This document shows positions 43,847 through 54,119 of a stretch of DNA of 64,000 nucleotides, in pieces (position 1 is the first letter of the stretch; every line of letters begins with the position of its first letter). A program made the position numbers and the translations under genes. The notes beneath the pieces were generated by a model. That model searched no databases and was not told the origin of the DNA. It saw only the letters and a program-made list of their open reading frames with translations. The stretch covers positions 372,001-436,000 of the forward strand of contig JAGTPG010000002.1 in NCBI GenBank assembly GCA_018195615.1, written 5' to 3'. Origin of the DNA: Streptomyces tuirus. Its GTDB lineage: Bacteria; Actinomycetota; Actinomycetes; Streptomycetales; Streptomycetaceae.

Positions 43847-45255
43847 ATGCCGTCCCACCTCTCCGCGGACCGCCCAGCCGCCCAGCCGCCCGGACGCGGC
43901 TCGGTCGACGCGCTCATATCACAGACGCGGCGGCTCAAGGGCGACGTGGACGCGGTGCGCCGGGACGTCGAGGGAGACGGGTCGGACCATCCGCGGGACC
44001 GCTGGCAGCGCGCTCTGTACGACCTGGCCCTGCACCAGCTCAACGACCTGGACGAGCACCTCGCCCAGCTGCGGGACGGCCCCCGCCCACGGCAGCCGCC
44101 CCGGAACCCACCGTACCCGCGCGCGGCTCGCTGCTCAGCCGGGTCGGCAGCGCCGAGTGGAACCTGCTGACGGACGAGGCCAGTTGGTCCGGAGAGCTCT
44201 ACCAGATCCTGGGCCGTGACCCCGCAACTCCCCCGCTCACCCTCGACGAGCTGCCGTCCGTCGTGGTCGACGAGGACCGGCCGAAGCTGACGGCGATGGT
44301 CACCGACTGCCTGGTGGACGCCCGGCCCATCGACGGCGAGTTCCGCGTCGCACGCCGGGACGGTGACGTACGGACCGTGCACATGATGGGCGAACCGGTG
44401 CTCGACACTGACGGAAGCACCGCCTCGATGTGGGCTGTGCTGCGGGACGTCAGCGAACTGCGCCGCAGCCAACGGGTGGTGAGCGAGACCCGTGACTCGC
44501 TCCACGCCCAGCGGCAGACCGCGCGGACCGAGCACCGGCTCGCGGTCGAGCTGCAGGAGGCCGTGCTGCCGCCGTGGCACGGCTCCCTGCGGCTCCCGCA
44601 CCGGGGCCCCGGGGTCCTGGACGTCGCCACCCATCACCTGCCGGCGTCCACGAACACCCTGATCGGCGGCGACTGGTACGACGCGCTCGAACTGACCGAC
44701 GGCGAGACCCTCCTCAGCGTCGGCGACCTCACCGGGCACGGCGTCGGTGTCGCCTCGAACATGACCATGCTGCTCGGTGCCGTACGCGGCATGGCCATGG
44801 CCGGTGCACGACCGGGACAACTGATGGCCCTGCTCAACCAGTTACTCGACGCCACCGTGCAGCCGGCCCTCGGCAGCGCCGTCTGCTGCCGCTACCGGCC
44901 CGCGACGCGCACCCTGATGTGGGCACAGGCCGGACACCCCGCCCCGCTGCTGTTCCGCGACGGGACGGGGCGCGTGCTGAGCGCACCGGACGGCGTCCTG
45001 CTCGGCGCCACCTCGGGCGCCGCCTACGGGCAGGCCGAAGAGACCCTCGAGGTGGGCGACCTGCTGCTCCTGCACACCGACGGGCTGGTGCCCGGTCACA
45101 CCGGAGCGGCAGCCGTGAACCTGCTCGCCGCTTTGGCGCCGCGCCTGACCGGGACCGCGACCGCACAGGATTGTCTGCGGACGGTGGTCCAGGAGTTCGG
45201 CGAGGGCGAGCGCGAGGACAACGCCTGTGTGCTCGTCGCCAAGGTCACGTCATAG
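43847..45255 (+). CDS. PAS-PP2C (SpoIIE/RsbU-type) protein phosphatase with a TTA codon (apparent frameshift)
   Basis: About 469 residues. A helical N-terminus (SVDALISQTRRLKGDVDAVRRDV) is followed, after a break near 44083-44105, by a PAS fold (WSGELYQILGRDP...GEFRVARRDGDVRTVHMMGEPV). The PP2C domain follows with LQEAVLPPWHG, IGGDWYDALEL, VGDLTGHGVGVASNM, LMWAQAGHPAPLL and REDNACVLVAK, which carry the metal-binding Asp residues. Such phosphatases act on anti-anti-sigma factors. Codon at 44842-44844 (Leu) is TTA, implying bldA dependence. It converges on the NsdA-like gene with five bases between stops. Confidence 0.9.
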
Positions 45256-45260
45256 GGATC

Positions 45261-46753
45261 TCAGGCCTGTGCGTTCTTGCCTCCCCTGCCCTTCGTTTTC
45301 GGCAGAGCGAGCTTGATCTCCTCCCGCAGCTCCTGGATCTTCGGGTAACCGGAGTACTCCGCGGTGAGCCGGTACATCTGGCGCAGCCGGTCCCAGGTGC
45401 GGTGAGAGGAGTTGGAGCCCATCGACACCAGGGCCAACCGCGCGTAACGGTCCGCCTGTTCGGGGTCGTCGGCGATGAAGCAGGCCGATGCCATCGACAG
45501 GTAGTCGAAGATCTTCGACCGCTGCCGGCCGTCGACCCGCAGAGCCAGGGCCTTCTCCGCGTAGTGCTGGGCATGCGCGGACGCGCCCGGCTCGAACTCG
45601 GCGAGCGTGCGGTAGGCCAGGGCCTGCATGCCGTAGAGGTCCTCCTCCTTGAAGGTCTGCATCCAGTCCGGCGGGGGACGTCGGCCTTGTCGGAGACGAA
45701 CAGGTCCTCGGCCTGCCCGAGCGTGCGGCGCATGGCCTGGCCCTTGCCCATGGAAGCCTGTGCCCAGGCCTCGATGGTGTAGAGCATCGCGCGGGTGCGG
45801 GGCAGCACCTCGTCGCCCGAACCGGATGTGGCGAGCTTCATCAGGTCCAGGGCGTCGTCCGGCCGGCCCAGGTGCACCATCTGGCGGGCGGCGCGGGAGA
45901 GCGCCTCGCCCGCGCGGGGCCGGTCCCCGCCCTCTCTGGCCGCGTGCGCGGCGATGACGAAGTACTTCTGGGCCGTGGGCTCCAGGCCGACGTCGTGCGA
46001 CATCCAGCCCGCGAGGACGGCCAGGTTGGCGGCGACGCCCCACAGGCGCCGCTGGAGGTGGGGTGGGTGACGGTAGGCGAGCATGCCGCCCACCTCGTTG
46101 AGCTGGCCCACCACGGCCTTGCGCTGGAGCCCGCCGCCGCGGGCCGCGTCCCAGGCGCGGAACACCTCGACCGAGCGCTCCAGTTCCTCGATCTCCTGCG
46201 ACCCGATGGGGGCGGCCTCGTAGCGGTCGAACCCAGCGGGGTCGGCGTGCAGGGGATGGTCGAGGTCGGGGGCGTCGGCAGCCAGGGCAGGGTCGGTGTG
46301 CAGCCAGTCGTACATGGCGCTGCTGAGTGCGGATCCCGCGGCGAGCGCGGCGCCCGCGCCCACCAAGCCGCGTCGGTTGAGCATGAGGTCCATTCCCGTG
46401 AATTCGGTGAGGACCGCGGCGGTCCGCTCGGGCGCCCACGGCACTCCGTCGGGAGGCTCCGCGCTCCCGCCGCCCTGCCGTTTCCCCGCACGCCCGTGCC
46501 GGACCAGACCGAGGTCCTCGATGGTCACGACACGGCCGAGACGCTCGGTGAACAGAGCCGCCAGCACCCGCGGCACCGGATCGCGCGGGATCTCTCCCAT
46601 GTCGATCCACCGCCGCACCCGGGAGGTGTCGGTCGCCAGCTGGGGATGGCCCATGGCCGCCGCCTGCCGGTTGACCAGCCTCGCGAGTTCGCCTTTGGAC
46701 CAGCCGGCCAGGCCGAACAGATCCGCGAGCCGGGTGTTGGGTTGTCCACTCAC
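45261..46753 (-). CDS. NsdA-like HTH/TPR regulator of development (apparent frameshift)
   Basis: About 497 residues. An N-terminal DNA-binding-like part reads SGQPNTRLADLFGLAGWSKGELARLVNRQAAAMGHPQLATDTSRVRRWIDMGEIPRDPVPRVLAALFTERLGRVV. A hydrophobic LNRRGLVGAGAALAAGSAL segment follows, then helical TPR-like repeats. The frame breaks in the G run at 45673-45677 and resumes DWMQTFKEEDLYGMQALAYRTLAEF. This layout and length resemble NsdA, a negative regulator of sporulation and antibiotic production in S. coelicolor; I base this on memory, so no symbol is given. GTG start 46753. Confidence 0.82.
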
Positions 46754-46814
46754 GTCAAGCCCCCAGGTTCTCGGCTGAGTTGACAGTAGCCCGGCCAGAC
46801 TTGCCGGGCGACTA

Positions 46815-46843
46815 TTCGCCAGGGTTCGCCAGGGTGCGCCAGA
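46815..46843. repeat. Three near-identical 10-bp tandem repeats in a divergent promoter
   Basis: TTCGCCAGGG occurs at 46815-46824 and 46825-46834, followed by the related TGCGCCAGA. The period equals one turn of DNA. It lies about 60 bp upstream of the NsdA-like start, in the 234-bp region divergent from the APH-like gene. A regulator binding in a helical array is possible. Confidence 0.5.
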
Positions 46844-46987
46844 TGGTGTGCCACTGGGCATCGGGTGTCAGGTAGGAACGCGCCACCTCGACCCGGTCAC
46901 CGCAGGGACATTCCCCAGGGTGCTCCCGGGCGTCCGGGCCGGGTGGTGCGCTGTCGTCGCAGGCACACGAAGGGATCTGTCTCGCCC

Positions 46988-48127
46988 ATGTACGCAGCAT
47001 CGTCCTCCGTGTCCGCACCGCCCCGGCCGCTGCACCCGCGTCCCACGGACAGCGGCCCCTACCTCGCCCCCGCGCGGCCGGCGGCCCCCGTGCTCGGTGC
47101 GGGCAGGGCACGGCGCGGCGCGGTCCTCGGCACCCCACCGCTCAGCGGGAGACTCGACTTGTCCGGCCCCCAGGGCGCGCAGCTGCGCACGGCGATCGCG
47201 TCGGTGCACCGCATCTGCCCGGAGTTCTCCCCGGTGCAGGTACTGCGCCGCAGCGGACGGGCCGTGCTCCTGGTCGGTACGACCGGTCGCAGCTCGGCCG
47301 TCGCCAAGTGTTTACTGGACCACTCCCCCGCCTGGTCCGAGCGGATCCGCCATGAAATAGCGGCGTACCGCTCGTTCGTCCGGCATCGCCCTCCGGTGCG
47401 TGTGCCGAGACTGATCGCGGCGGACCCGGACAACTGCACCCTGGTGATCGAGCGGATGCCAGGGCGGGTGGCGGCGCTCCAGCGGCACCCGGCCGAGGCG
47501 CCGCCCCGGGCGGACATCAGGGCGGCGCTCGGCGCGATCTGCCGGCTGAACGCCTGGCGACCGCCCGCGGGCACGTTCGACGCCCCGCTCGACTACGCGG
47601 CCCGGATCTCCCGGTATCACGAGCTGGGTCTGCTCACCGACCGGGACCTGGGCGATCTGCAGAAGCTGCTGCACGGCATCGCGCAGGCGGCCGGGCGGCA
47701 GGGCATGGGCCAGTTCTGCCACGGCGACGCACTGCTGTCGAACATTCTCCTGTCACCGGCCGGTCCAGTGCTGGTGGACTGGGAGCACGCGGGCTGGTAT
47801 CTGCCGGGCTACGACCTGGCGACGCTGTGGTCGGTGCTCGGGGACGCACCGGTTGCTCGTCGCCAGATCAGTCAGATCGCCCAGGCGGCGGGACCGGCGT
47901 CCAGGGATGCCTTCCTGGTGAACCTGATGCTGGTGCTGACCCGTGAGATCCGTACGTACGAGACGGCCGTGCAGCGTTCGATGCACGACGCGACCCCGGC
48001 GGCACCGGGCACGGCCCAGTCCGGTGCTGCGCCGTCCGGCGAGGAGCAGCGGCTGCTGTTGCGGCGGCTGCACGACGACTGTCAGCTGGCCCGGCGGGCC
48101 GTGCGCGCGGCGGTCGGGACTCGCTGA
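46988..48127 (+). CDS. Aminoglycoside phosphotransferase-family kinase with a TTA codon
   Basis: A 379-residue APH-fold protein. The first 60 residues are Pro/Arg/Ala-rich and probably disordered. The kinase core has [22 protein letters not shown] (ATP Lys), [13 protein letters not shown] (hinge), catalytic loop [17 protein letters not shown] and metal-binding [21 protein letters not shown]. Substrate unknown. Codon 109 (Leu, 47312-47314) is TTA, so synthesis probably follows bldA. A very strong hairpin ends the transcript. Confidence 0.88.
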   Translation: MYAASSSVSAPPRPLHPRPTDSGPYLAPARPAAPVLGAGRARRGAVLGTPPLSGRLDLSGPQGAQLRTAIASVHRICPEFSPVQVLRRSGRAVLLVGTTGRSSAVAKCLLDHSPAWSERIRHEIAAYRSFVRHRPPVRVPRLIAADPDNCTLVIERMPGRVAALQRHPAEAPPRADIRAALGAICRLNAWRPPAGTFDAPLDYAARISRYHELGLLTDRDLGDLQKLLHGIAQAAGRQGMGQFCHGDALLSNILLSPAGPVLVDWEHAGWYLPGYDLATLWSVLGDAPVARRQISQIAQAAGPASRDAFLVNLMLVLTREIRTYETAVQRSMHDATPAAPGTAQSGAAPSGEEQRLLLRRLHDDCQLARRAVRAAVGTR

Positions 48128-48133
48128 CGGGGA

Positions 48134-48179
48134 CGAAAGGGCCGCTGTGCGCCTGGTCAGGCGCACAGCGGCCCTTTCG
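48134..48179. terminator. Very strong bidirectional terminator
   Basis: A perfect 21-bp inverted repeat with a GGTC loop. The left arm runs CGAAAGGGCCGCTGTGCGCC plus T (48134-48154) and the right arm is its exact complement (48159-48179). It lies between convergent stops and carries A-rich and T-rich ends suited to termination both ways. Confidence 0.92.
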
Positions 48180-48204
48180 TGCGTGCCGGTGGCGTACCGC
48201 CGGG

Positions 48205-48700
48205 TCAGCCCTGCTGGAAGAGCTCCGCCGGGAGCGGCTTGAGCAGGGCGTACAGGTCGTCCGTGATGGGGCGGTCCCAGGCGGCGATGGTCACGAGGAC
48301 GTTGTCGCTGCGGTCGAACTGCACGCAGGAGATCCGGCCCTCGGAGAGCTTGACGCGGCGCACGATCAGGAGGTTGTCGCCCTGCATCACCGGCACGTCC
48401 TCGGTGCCGACGACAGTGATCTCCTCGTCGTTCTCCAGCGCCAGCAGCAGCTGGGCCACCTCGAAGGGGACCTGTCCCTCGGGACCTCGCGGGCCGGGGA
48501 GCCCTCAGGCAGGTTGCCGATGATCATCGCGGGGCCGCGGCCGCCGAACAGGTCGTAGCGCAGGAAGACGCCCTGGCAGGTGCCGTCGGGGCGGGCAGCA
48601 GTCCCGCACCGAGGTTGCCGGGCCAGTCGCCCGGGTCCATGGCCAGTACGTCGAAGTCGGGCCCGGCGGGTGTGGCGCTGCGGCGGCGGAGGAACGACAT
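48205..48700 (-). CDS. Conserved actinobacterial protein of unknown function (two apparent frameshifts)
   Basis: About 165 residues after two restored bases (G run 48588-48591 and near 48487-48490). The segments read, in order, MSFLRRRSATPAGPDFDVLA, DPGDWPGNLGAGLLPAPDGT, CQGVFLRYDLFGGRGPAMII and finally VPFEVAQLLLALENDEEITV with the C-terminal AAWDRPITDDLYALLKPLPAEL. The three frames join smoothly. It is a familiar conserved Streptomyces protein, but I know no function. Confidence 0.75.
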
Positions 48701-48758
48701 GCCGCCATGGTACGTGCCCCGGCCTGCGAAGTGCCGGGCGGGCGACGACCCGGTCCGG

Positions 48759-49493
48759 CTACGTCGTCGCCTTGTGCCGTTCGTGGTGGCGGGCCACCCT
48801 GGCCCGGTTGCCGCAGGACGGCTTGCACCACTCCTGGCGCGGATGCTCCTTGAGGAAGTACCGCACGCAGCGCGGCGCGTGGCAGGCGCGCAGCCGGTCT
48901 CGGTCGGGGCTCGCGAGGAAGGCGATCGCCGCGTGCGCGAGGGCCGCGGTCAGGTCGGCGGAGCCGTGCGCAGGCTGCTGACGAAGGACTGGTCCGGCGC
49001 CTTCGGGCCAGTCCAGGACCGGCACGGTGGGGGTACGTGCGGCGGCCTCGTTCAGCCGCCGCACGGCCTCAGGAACGGGCATCAGCCGGGCCGCGTCCGC
49101 GGGGCTCGGCTCGCCGGGCCGCACGGCGCGGGCGAAGAGCGCACGCACAGCGGCACGCAGCTCGCGGACGGCGGTGAGCTGCGCGGCGTCGGCGACGAAA
49201 CCGACACCGCGGCCATCGCCGTCGGCCGGCTGCGTGGCGCCGGCCGCCGCGTCCCCGCGGTCGGCTCGCCGCACGACGACGGCCGAGTCCTCGTGGTCGG
49301 CTCGCTGTCCCGGGGCGCGGTGATCGGCTCGGCCGCCGGCGGCGGGCGGGAGGAGGTCGTGGTGCGCTCGCACCCACCTGGTCAGGCCCACCGCGTCGGT
49401 CAGGTCGTCGGCGACGCCGCCGTGGCCGTCGTGCCGGATGGTGAGGGCCAGGTCAAGGGCGAGCCGGGAGTCCCTGCTGATCGGTTCGCGCAT
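48759..49493 (-). CDS. CGNR zinc-finger / ABATE-domain putative regulator
   Basis: A 244-residue protein. The N-terminal ABATE-type ligand-binding part reads SRLALDLALTIRHDGHGGVADDLTDAVGLTRWV. The middle contains ELRAAVRALFARAV. The C-terminal CGNR zinc finger is RACHAPRCVRYFLKEHPRQEWCKPSCGNRARVARHHER, with the four metal-binding Cys and the signature CGNR. Such proteins are thought to be stress-responsive transcription regulators, with targets unknown here. Confidence 0.92.
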   Translation of the reverse strand: MREPISRDSRLALDLALTIRHDGHGGVADDLTDAVGLTRWVRAHHDLLPPAAGGRADHRAPGQRADHEDSAVVVRRADRGDAAAGATQPADGDGRGVGFVADAAQLTAVRELRAAVRALFARAVRPGEPSPADAARLMPVPEAVRRLNEAAARTPTVPVLDWPEGAGPVLRQQPAHGSADLTAALAHAAIAFLASPDRDRLRACHAPRCVRYFLKEHPRQEWCKPSCGNRARVARHHERHKATT

Positions 49494-49533
49494 GGGGCCG
49501 ATGATAGGCCTGCCGGCATCCGTGCCCGCGAGG

Positions 49534-50436
49534 TCAGTCGTCGGGAGGCGACGGCGGGATCACCGCGACGGGGCTCGCGGCGTGCAGCAGGACGGCCTGG
49601 GTGACGGAGCCCATCATGCGGGCGGGTGCCAGCAGGTGCCGCCGGTGGCGGCCCACGACGACGAGGTCGGCGTCCCGGGAGGCCGCCACGAGGTGGCCGG
49701 CGGCGTCGCCCGCCGCCGCGACGGTCTCGGTCGGGACATCCGGGTGCCGTTCGCGGTACGGGCCGAGGAAGCCCTCGGCGAGGACCCGGGTTTCGTCCTC
49801 GATCACGTCCTGGTCGACGATCGGCGGCGGGAGTTCGCCGGGCATCATCCAGGGCTGCGCCGGCCACGGGTAGGCGGCGACCGCCTGGAGCCGGGCGCCG
49901 CGCCGGGCGGCCTCGGCGAAGGCAAACTCGACTGTGGCCTCGTCGGGGCCGTCCACCTTCAGCCCGACGACCACACGCGGGCCGGGGCCGGCCGCTGCCT
50001 CGCCGTGCACCTCACGACCGGCCCGCGGCACCACGACGACGGGGCACTCGGCGTCGCGGGCGGCGGCCATGCTGTTGGAGCCGAGCAGCAGGCTGGCGAA
50101 GCCGCCGCGGCCCCGGGAGCCCAGCACCAGCAGTTGGGCGGAAGCACTCTGCTCGGGCAGGACCGCGCTGGGCGCGCCCTCCAGGCCGAGGTACTCCGTG
50201 TCGGGCAGGCCGGTGCGGTCCTCCAGGTGAGTGCGGATCCGATCGAGGACCGGGTCTTCCTGGGGGTCCGGCGGCATGACGGCGAGCACCTGGGGCTGTG
50301 CCCAGAGGGCGTACTGGCGTACATGCACCACGCGCAGGGGCGCCGAGCGCCTGCGGGCGGCGTCGAGGGCCCACTCCAGGGCGCGCAGGCTGTCGTCCGA
50401 ACCGTCGACCGCCGCGATGACCGGCAGGGTGCTCAT
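49534..50436 (-). CDS. Universal stress protein, tandem UspA domains
   Basis: A 300-residue protein with two UspA folds. The first starts VIAAVDGSDDSLRALEWALDAARRR and has the ATP-binding LVLGSRGRGGFASLLLGSNS. The second starts RVVVGLKVDGPDEATVEFAFAEAARRG and has LVVVGRHRRHLLAPARMMGSVTQAVLLHAASPVAVIP, with a less perfect G-x2-G-x9-G motif. Such proteins accumulate under hypoxia or energy stress. It stands as a single gene. Confidence 0.94.
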   Translation of the reverse strand: MSTLPVIAAVDGSDDSLRALEWALDAARRRSAPLRVVHVRQYALWAQPQVLAVMPPDPQEDPVLDRIRTHLEDRTGLPDTEYLGLEGAPSAVLPEQSASAQLLVLGSRGRGGFASLLLGSNSMAAARDAECPVVVVPRAGREVHGEAAAGPGPRVVVGLKVDGPDEATVEFAFAEAARRGARLQAVAAYPWPAQPWMMPGELPPPIVDQDVIEDETRVLAEGFLGPYRERHPDVPTETVAAAGDAAGHLVAASRDADLVVVGRHRRHLLAPARMMGSVTQAVLLHAASPVAVIPPSPPDD

Positions 50437-50598
50437 GTCTTCCTCGCCTCCGGAATACGGACCGTCCCTTCCGGGGGCCAGCCTGGCTCAGCGGCCGGCC
50501 CCGGGAGGATGTCTCGGGTCGCGTGTCCGGAAATGCGGGCGGAACACCCCCGGATCGGCCGTCGGATCACGGCCGACCGGGCTGGTTCAGCTCCGCCT

Positions 50599-50840
50599 CT
50601 ACGTGAGGTCGAACTCCCCTTCCCGCGCTCCCGACACGAACGCGCCCCACTCGGCGGGCGTGAAGATCAGGGAAGGGCTTTCCGGGCGGGCACTGTTCCG
50701 CATGGCGATGAAGCCCTCCACGAAGGCGATCTGCACATCCCCAGGCCGCGGCTGCTGGACTGCCACGCTGCGTTGCTGAGGTCCAGTTCCGGCTTGTCCC
50801 AGCCCGTGAGCGGGCGCTGCTGGGTGGTGGTCTCGGCCAC
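50599..50840 (-). CDS. DUF397 domain protein (apparent frameshift)
   Basis: An 80-residue protein from GTG 50840. It begins AETTTQQRPLTGWDKPELDL then SNAAWQSSSRG. The frame breaks in the CCCC run 50739-50742 and resumes VQIAFVEGFIAMRNSARPES, ending TPAEWGAFVSGAREGEFDL. The DUF397 hallmarks (WxSS near the start, VAMRDS-like strand, FTPxEWxAF) are clear. In Streptomyces these small proteins usually pair with XRE regulators of the BldB/WhiJ type; none is adjacent here. The break hides it from simple gene calling. Confidence 0.82.
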
Positions 50841-50922
50841 GTCCGTGCTCCTCCCGATTCGTCGTCCGCGGCCAGCCTAGCGATCGTGTCCCATGGCCAA
50901 CAGAGCACGTGAGCGGGACCTT

Positions 50923-52089
50923 TCAGGAGTCGGGCGGCCGGGCTCCCACGAGCCACATGGAGAAGAACTGCGATCCGCCTCCGTAGGCGTGGCCGAGGAC
51001 CCTGCGGGCGCCGTCCACCTGGTGTTCTCCGGCCTGCCCGCGCACCTGGAGGGCCGCCTCCGCGAAGCGGATCATGCCGGAGGCGCCGATGGGATTGGTG
51101 GACAGCACCCCGCCCGACATGTTGACGGGCAGGTCCCCGTCGAGTTCGGTCACGCCCGCCTCGGTGAGTTTCCACCCCTCGCCCTCGTCGGCGAAGCCGA
51201 GGTTCTCCAGCCACATCGGCTCGTACCAGGAGAACGGCACATAGATCTCGGCGCCGTCGATCTCGCGGCGGGGGTCGGTGATCCCGGCCTGCCGGTAGAC
51301 GTCGGCCGCGCAGTCCCGCCCGGCCTGCGGGGAGACGAAGTCCTTGCCGGCGAAGAGGGTCGGTTCGCTGCGCATCGCGCCGCCGAGCATCCAGGCCGGT
51401 GGCCGCGGTGCCCGGGCGGCTCCGGCGCGGTCGGTGAGGATCATGGCACAGGCACCGTCGGAGGAGGGGCAGGTCTCGGAGTAACGGATCGGGTCCCACA
51501 GCATGGGCGAGGCCATCACCTTCTCCAGGGTGATGTCCTGTTCGTGCAGGTGGGCGTAGGGGTTCTTCAGCGCGTTGCGCCGGTCCTTGTAGGCGACCAG
51601 GGCGCCGATCGTCTCGGGTGCCCCGCTGCGCCGCATGTACGCCCGCACGTGCGGTGCGAAGAATCCGCCGGCACCGGCGAGCAGGGGCTGCTGGAACGGG
51701 ATGGGCAGGGACAGACCCCACATGGCGTTCGACTCGGACTGTTTTTCGAAGGCCAGGGTGAGGACGGTGCCGTGGACGCGGGCGGCGACGAGGTTCGCGG
51801 CGACGAGCGCGGTGGAGCCGCCCACCGAGCCGGCGGTGTGCACCCGGAGCATGGGCTTGCCGACGGCTCCCAGCGCGTCGGCCAGGTAGAGCTCCGGCAT
51901 CATGACGCCCTCGAAGAAGTCGGGCGCCTTGCCGATCACTACGGCGTCGATGTCGGCCCAGGTGAGCTCGGCGTCGTCCACGGCACGACGGGCCGCCTCC
52001 CTGACCAGTCCGGCGATCGACAGGTCCCGGCGGGCGGCGACGTGCTTGGTCTGGCCGACGCCGACGACGGCCACGGGCTCCTTGCTCAT
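50923..52089 (-). CDS. Thiolase-superfamily protein (lipid-transfer protein / acetyl-CoA acetyltransferase type)
   Basis: A 388-residue thiolase-fold enzyme of the SCP2-thiolase-like group. It contains PVAVVGVGQTKHVAARRDLSIAGLVREAARRAVDDAELTWADIDAVVIG, the nucleophile-loop region RVHTAGSVGGSTALVAANLVAARV (no Cys at the usual place), and C-terminal NMSGGVLSTNPIGASGMIRFAEAALQ and AYGGGSQFFSMWL. Loss of the Cys suggests a retro-aldolase rather than Claisen role, as in Ltp2. Its start overlaps the stop of the second thiolase gene (ATGA). Confidence 0.88.
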   Translation of the reverse strand: MSKEPVAVVGVGQTKHVAARRDLSIAGLVREAARRAVDDAELTWADIDAVVIGKAPDFFEGVMMPELYLADALGAVGKPMLRVHTAGSVGGSTALVAANLVAARVHGTVLTLAFEKQSESNAMWGLSLPIPFQQPLLAGAGGFFAPHVRAYMRRSGAPETIGALVAYKDRRNALKNPYAHLHEQDITLEKVMASPMLWDPIRYSETCPSSDGACAMILTDRAGAARAPRPPAWMLGGAMRSEPTLFAGKDFVSPQAGRDCAADVYRQAGITDPRREIDGAEIYVPFSWYEPMWLENLGFADEGEGWKLTEAGVTELDGDLPVNMSGGVLSTNPIGASGMIRFAEAALQVRGQAGEHQVDGARRVLGHAYGGGSQFFSMWLVGARPPDS

Positions 52090-53150
52090 CGGGGCTCCCC
52101 TTCGAGTACGGCGACCAGGTTCTGCTGGAGGCAGGGGCCGGACGTGGCGTGGGCGAGGGCCCGGTCGGACTCGCCGCGGTGAATGCGGGCGGCGACCTCG
52201 CCGACGCGGATCAGACCTGCGGCCATGATCGGGTTGGCGGCGAGGGCGCCGCCGGAGGGGTTGACGCGTACGTCGTCGCCGATACGGAGGGCCTTGCGCA
52301 GGACGACCTCCTGCGCGGTGAAGGGAGCGTGCAACTCGGCGGTGTCGACGGGCCGTTCGAAGGCGCCGGCGCGTTCGGCGGCCAAGCGGGTGGAGGGCGA
52401 TTCGGTGAGGTCGCGCACGCCGAGGCCGTGGGCCTCGACGCGGTGGTCGATGCCGCGGATCCAGGCGGGGCGTGCGCACAGTTCACGGGCCCGGTCCCCC
52501 GCCGCGAGGATCACGGCGGCGGCGCCGTCGCCGATGGGCGGGCAGTCGCCGGTGCGCAGCGGCTGTACGAGGTGGTCGCCGTGCGGGACGGGCCCTGTGA
52601 GCTGCGCGTACGGGTTGCCGGTCGCGGCCTCACGGTTGCGGGCGGCGACGGCCGCGAGGGCGGGCTCGTCGGTGTCGCCCGCGTCGATCAGGGCCTGCGC
52701 CTGGAGGGCGGCGAGCGCCACGGAGTCGGGCCACAGGGGCGCCATGTAGTAGGGGTCGAGCTGGCGGGTCAGGACGTCGCGGACCGAGCCGGGTGAGGAT
52801 TTGCCGTAGGAGTAGACGAGGGCGGTGTCGGCCTCGCCGGTGAGGAGTTTGGTCCAGGCCTCGTACAGGGCCCACGCTCCGTCCATCTCGACGTGCGACT
52901 CGGAGATCGGCGGCCAGGCACCGACGCCGTCGAGGGCGAGGGTGAAGGAGAAGGCGCGGCCGGCGAGGTAGTCGCTGGAGCCGGAGCAGGTGAAGTCGAT
53001 GTCGGCGGTCTTCAGGCCGGTCCGGTCGAGGACCTCGTGCAGTACCGGCATGAGCATCTCCACCTCGGAGAGCTCCTCGCTGGTGCGCCGGTGGGCGGTC
53101 TGGGCGAAGGCGACGACGGCGATCTCGCGGTTCCGCGGTGCGCTCGTCAC
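52086..53150 (-). CDS. Thiolase-superfamily protein, second paralogue
   Basis: A 354-residue thiolase-like protein: EIAVVAFAQTAHRRTSEELSEVEMLMPVLHEVLDRTGLKTADIDFTCSGSSDYLAGRAFSF. The C-terminal half has VRVNPSGGALAANPIMAAGLIRVGEVAARIHRGESDRALAHATSGPCLQQNLVAVLEGE. The Ser-rich SCSGSS loop replaces the catalytic Cys. It starts at GTG 53150, overlapping the OB-fold gene stop by four bases, so three genes are translationally coupled. Confidence 0.88.
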   Translation of the reverse strand: MTSAPRNREIAVVAFAQTAHRRTSEELSEVEMLMPVLHEVLDRTGLKTADIDFTCSGSSDYLAGRAFSFTLALDGVGAWPPISESHVEMDGAWALYEAWTKLLTGEADTALVYSYGKSSPGSVRDVLTRQLDPYYMAPLWPDSVALAALQAQALIDAGDTDEPALAAVAARNREAATGNPYAQLTGPVPHGDHLVQPLRTGDCPPIGDGAAAVILAAGDRARELCARPAWIRGIDHRVEAHGLGVRDLTESPSTRLAAERAGAFERPVDTAELHAPFTAQEVVLRKALRIGDDVRVNPSGGALAANPIMAAGLIRVGEVAARIHRGESDRALAHATSGPCLQQNLVAVLEGEPR

Positions 53151-54087
53151 AGCAGCTCCTTGTAGGTGTCGTAGTCCGCGTCGGGTTCGCCGGTCGGCCG
53201 GTAGTGGTCGGGGTAGCGGGCGCCCTCGGTCCACACCGGTTCGACGCGCAGGCCCATGCGGACCTCGTCGTACGGGATGCCGCCGATCCGGCCGTGCAGT
53301 GCGAGACCTGCGCCGTCGAGGGCGATGTGGGCGTAGACGTAGGGCACCTCGATGTCGAGGTTCTTCGCCTTGATGTTGACGATGCAGAAGGTGGTCACTG
53401 TGCCGCGCGGCCCGACCTCGACCTGTTCGGATGTGGCCACCCCACATGTGGGGCACGCACCCCTCGGCGGGACGTACACCTTGCGGCAGGCCGGGCAGCG
53501 CTCGCCGACGGTCCGGCGGCCGGAGAGGGCGTTGATGTAGGCGGTCTGGGCGCGGCCGGGTGAGTAGGTGTAGTCGAGGCGAGCGGCGGCGACGATGCCG
53601 GTGACGGGATCTTCGAACTCGCCGGTGTGTCCGGTGGGTGGTGTCGGATCGCCCTCGTACGGCTCGAAGCAGGCGATGTCCGTGATGGTTCCGGTGCGCT
53701 CCCCGGCCCAGCGGACGCGGACGCGCATGCCGGTGTGCACGGCGTCGGGGCCCGGGGCGTCGAGGGCGTGCAGCAGGGCGGTGTCGGCGCCGTCGAGGCG
53801 GACCAGGGCCCAGGCGAAGGGGGTGGTGAGGGGCTGGCCGCGGCGGGGGCGTGGTTCCAGGCCCAGGTGGTGACCGTGCCGGTGGGGGCGACTTCGACGA
53901 GGTCGCGGATCTCCTCGGCGGTGACGGGGTCGTACTCGACCGGCGGGACGAGGACACGGCCGTCGCCGGTGCGGACGCCGAGCACGACGCGTTCGCGCAG
54001 TCCGGTCAGGAAGGCGCTCTGGACGGGGCCGAGGGAGCGGGTGAAGGGGAATTCGACGACCAGGGGGGCTTTGAGGACTTCGGGCAT
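53147..54087 (-). CDS. DUF35 / OB-fold acyl-CoA-associated zinc-ribbon protein, two modules (apparent frameshift)
   Basis: About 313 residues. Module 1 reads LVVEFPFTRSLGPVQSAFLTGLRERVVLGVRTGDGRVLVPPVEYDP (a zinc-less ribbon) plus an OB fold. The frame breaks in the G run 53845-53849 and resumes TTPFAWALVRLDGADTALLH. Module 2 has a rubredoxin-like zinc ribbon CPACRKVYVPPRGACPTC and OB fold with VYAHIALDGAGLALHGRIGG. DUF35 proteins bind acyl-CoA and form complexes with Ltp-type thiolases; the gene order here fits that closely. Confidence 0.88.
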
Positions 54088-54119
54088 GCCGGAGGGCTCC
54101 TTCCGTCGGGCGAGGTCGG

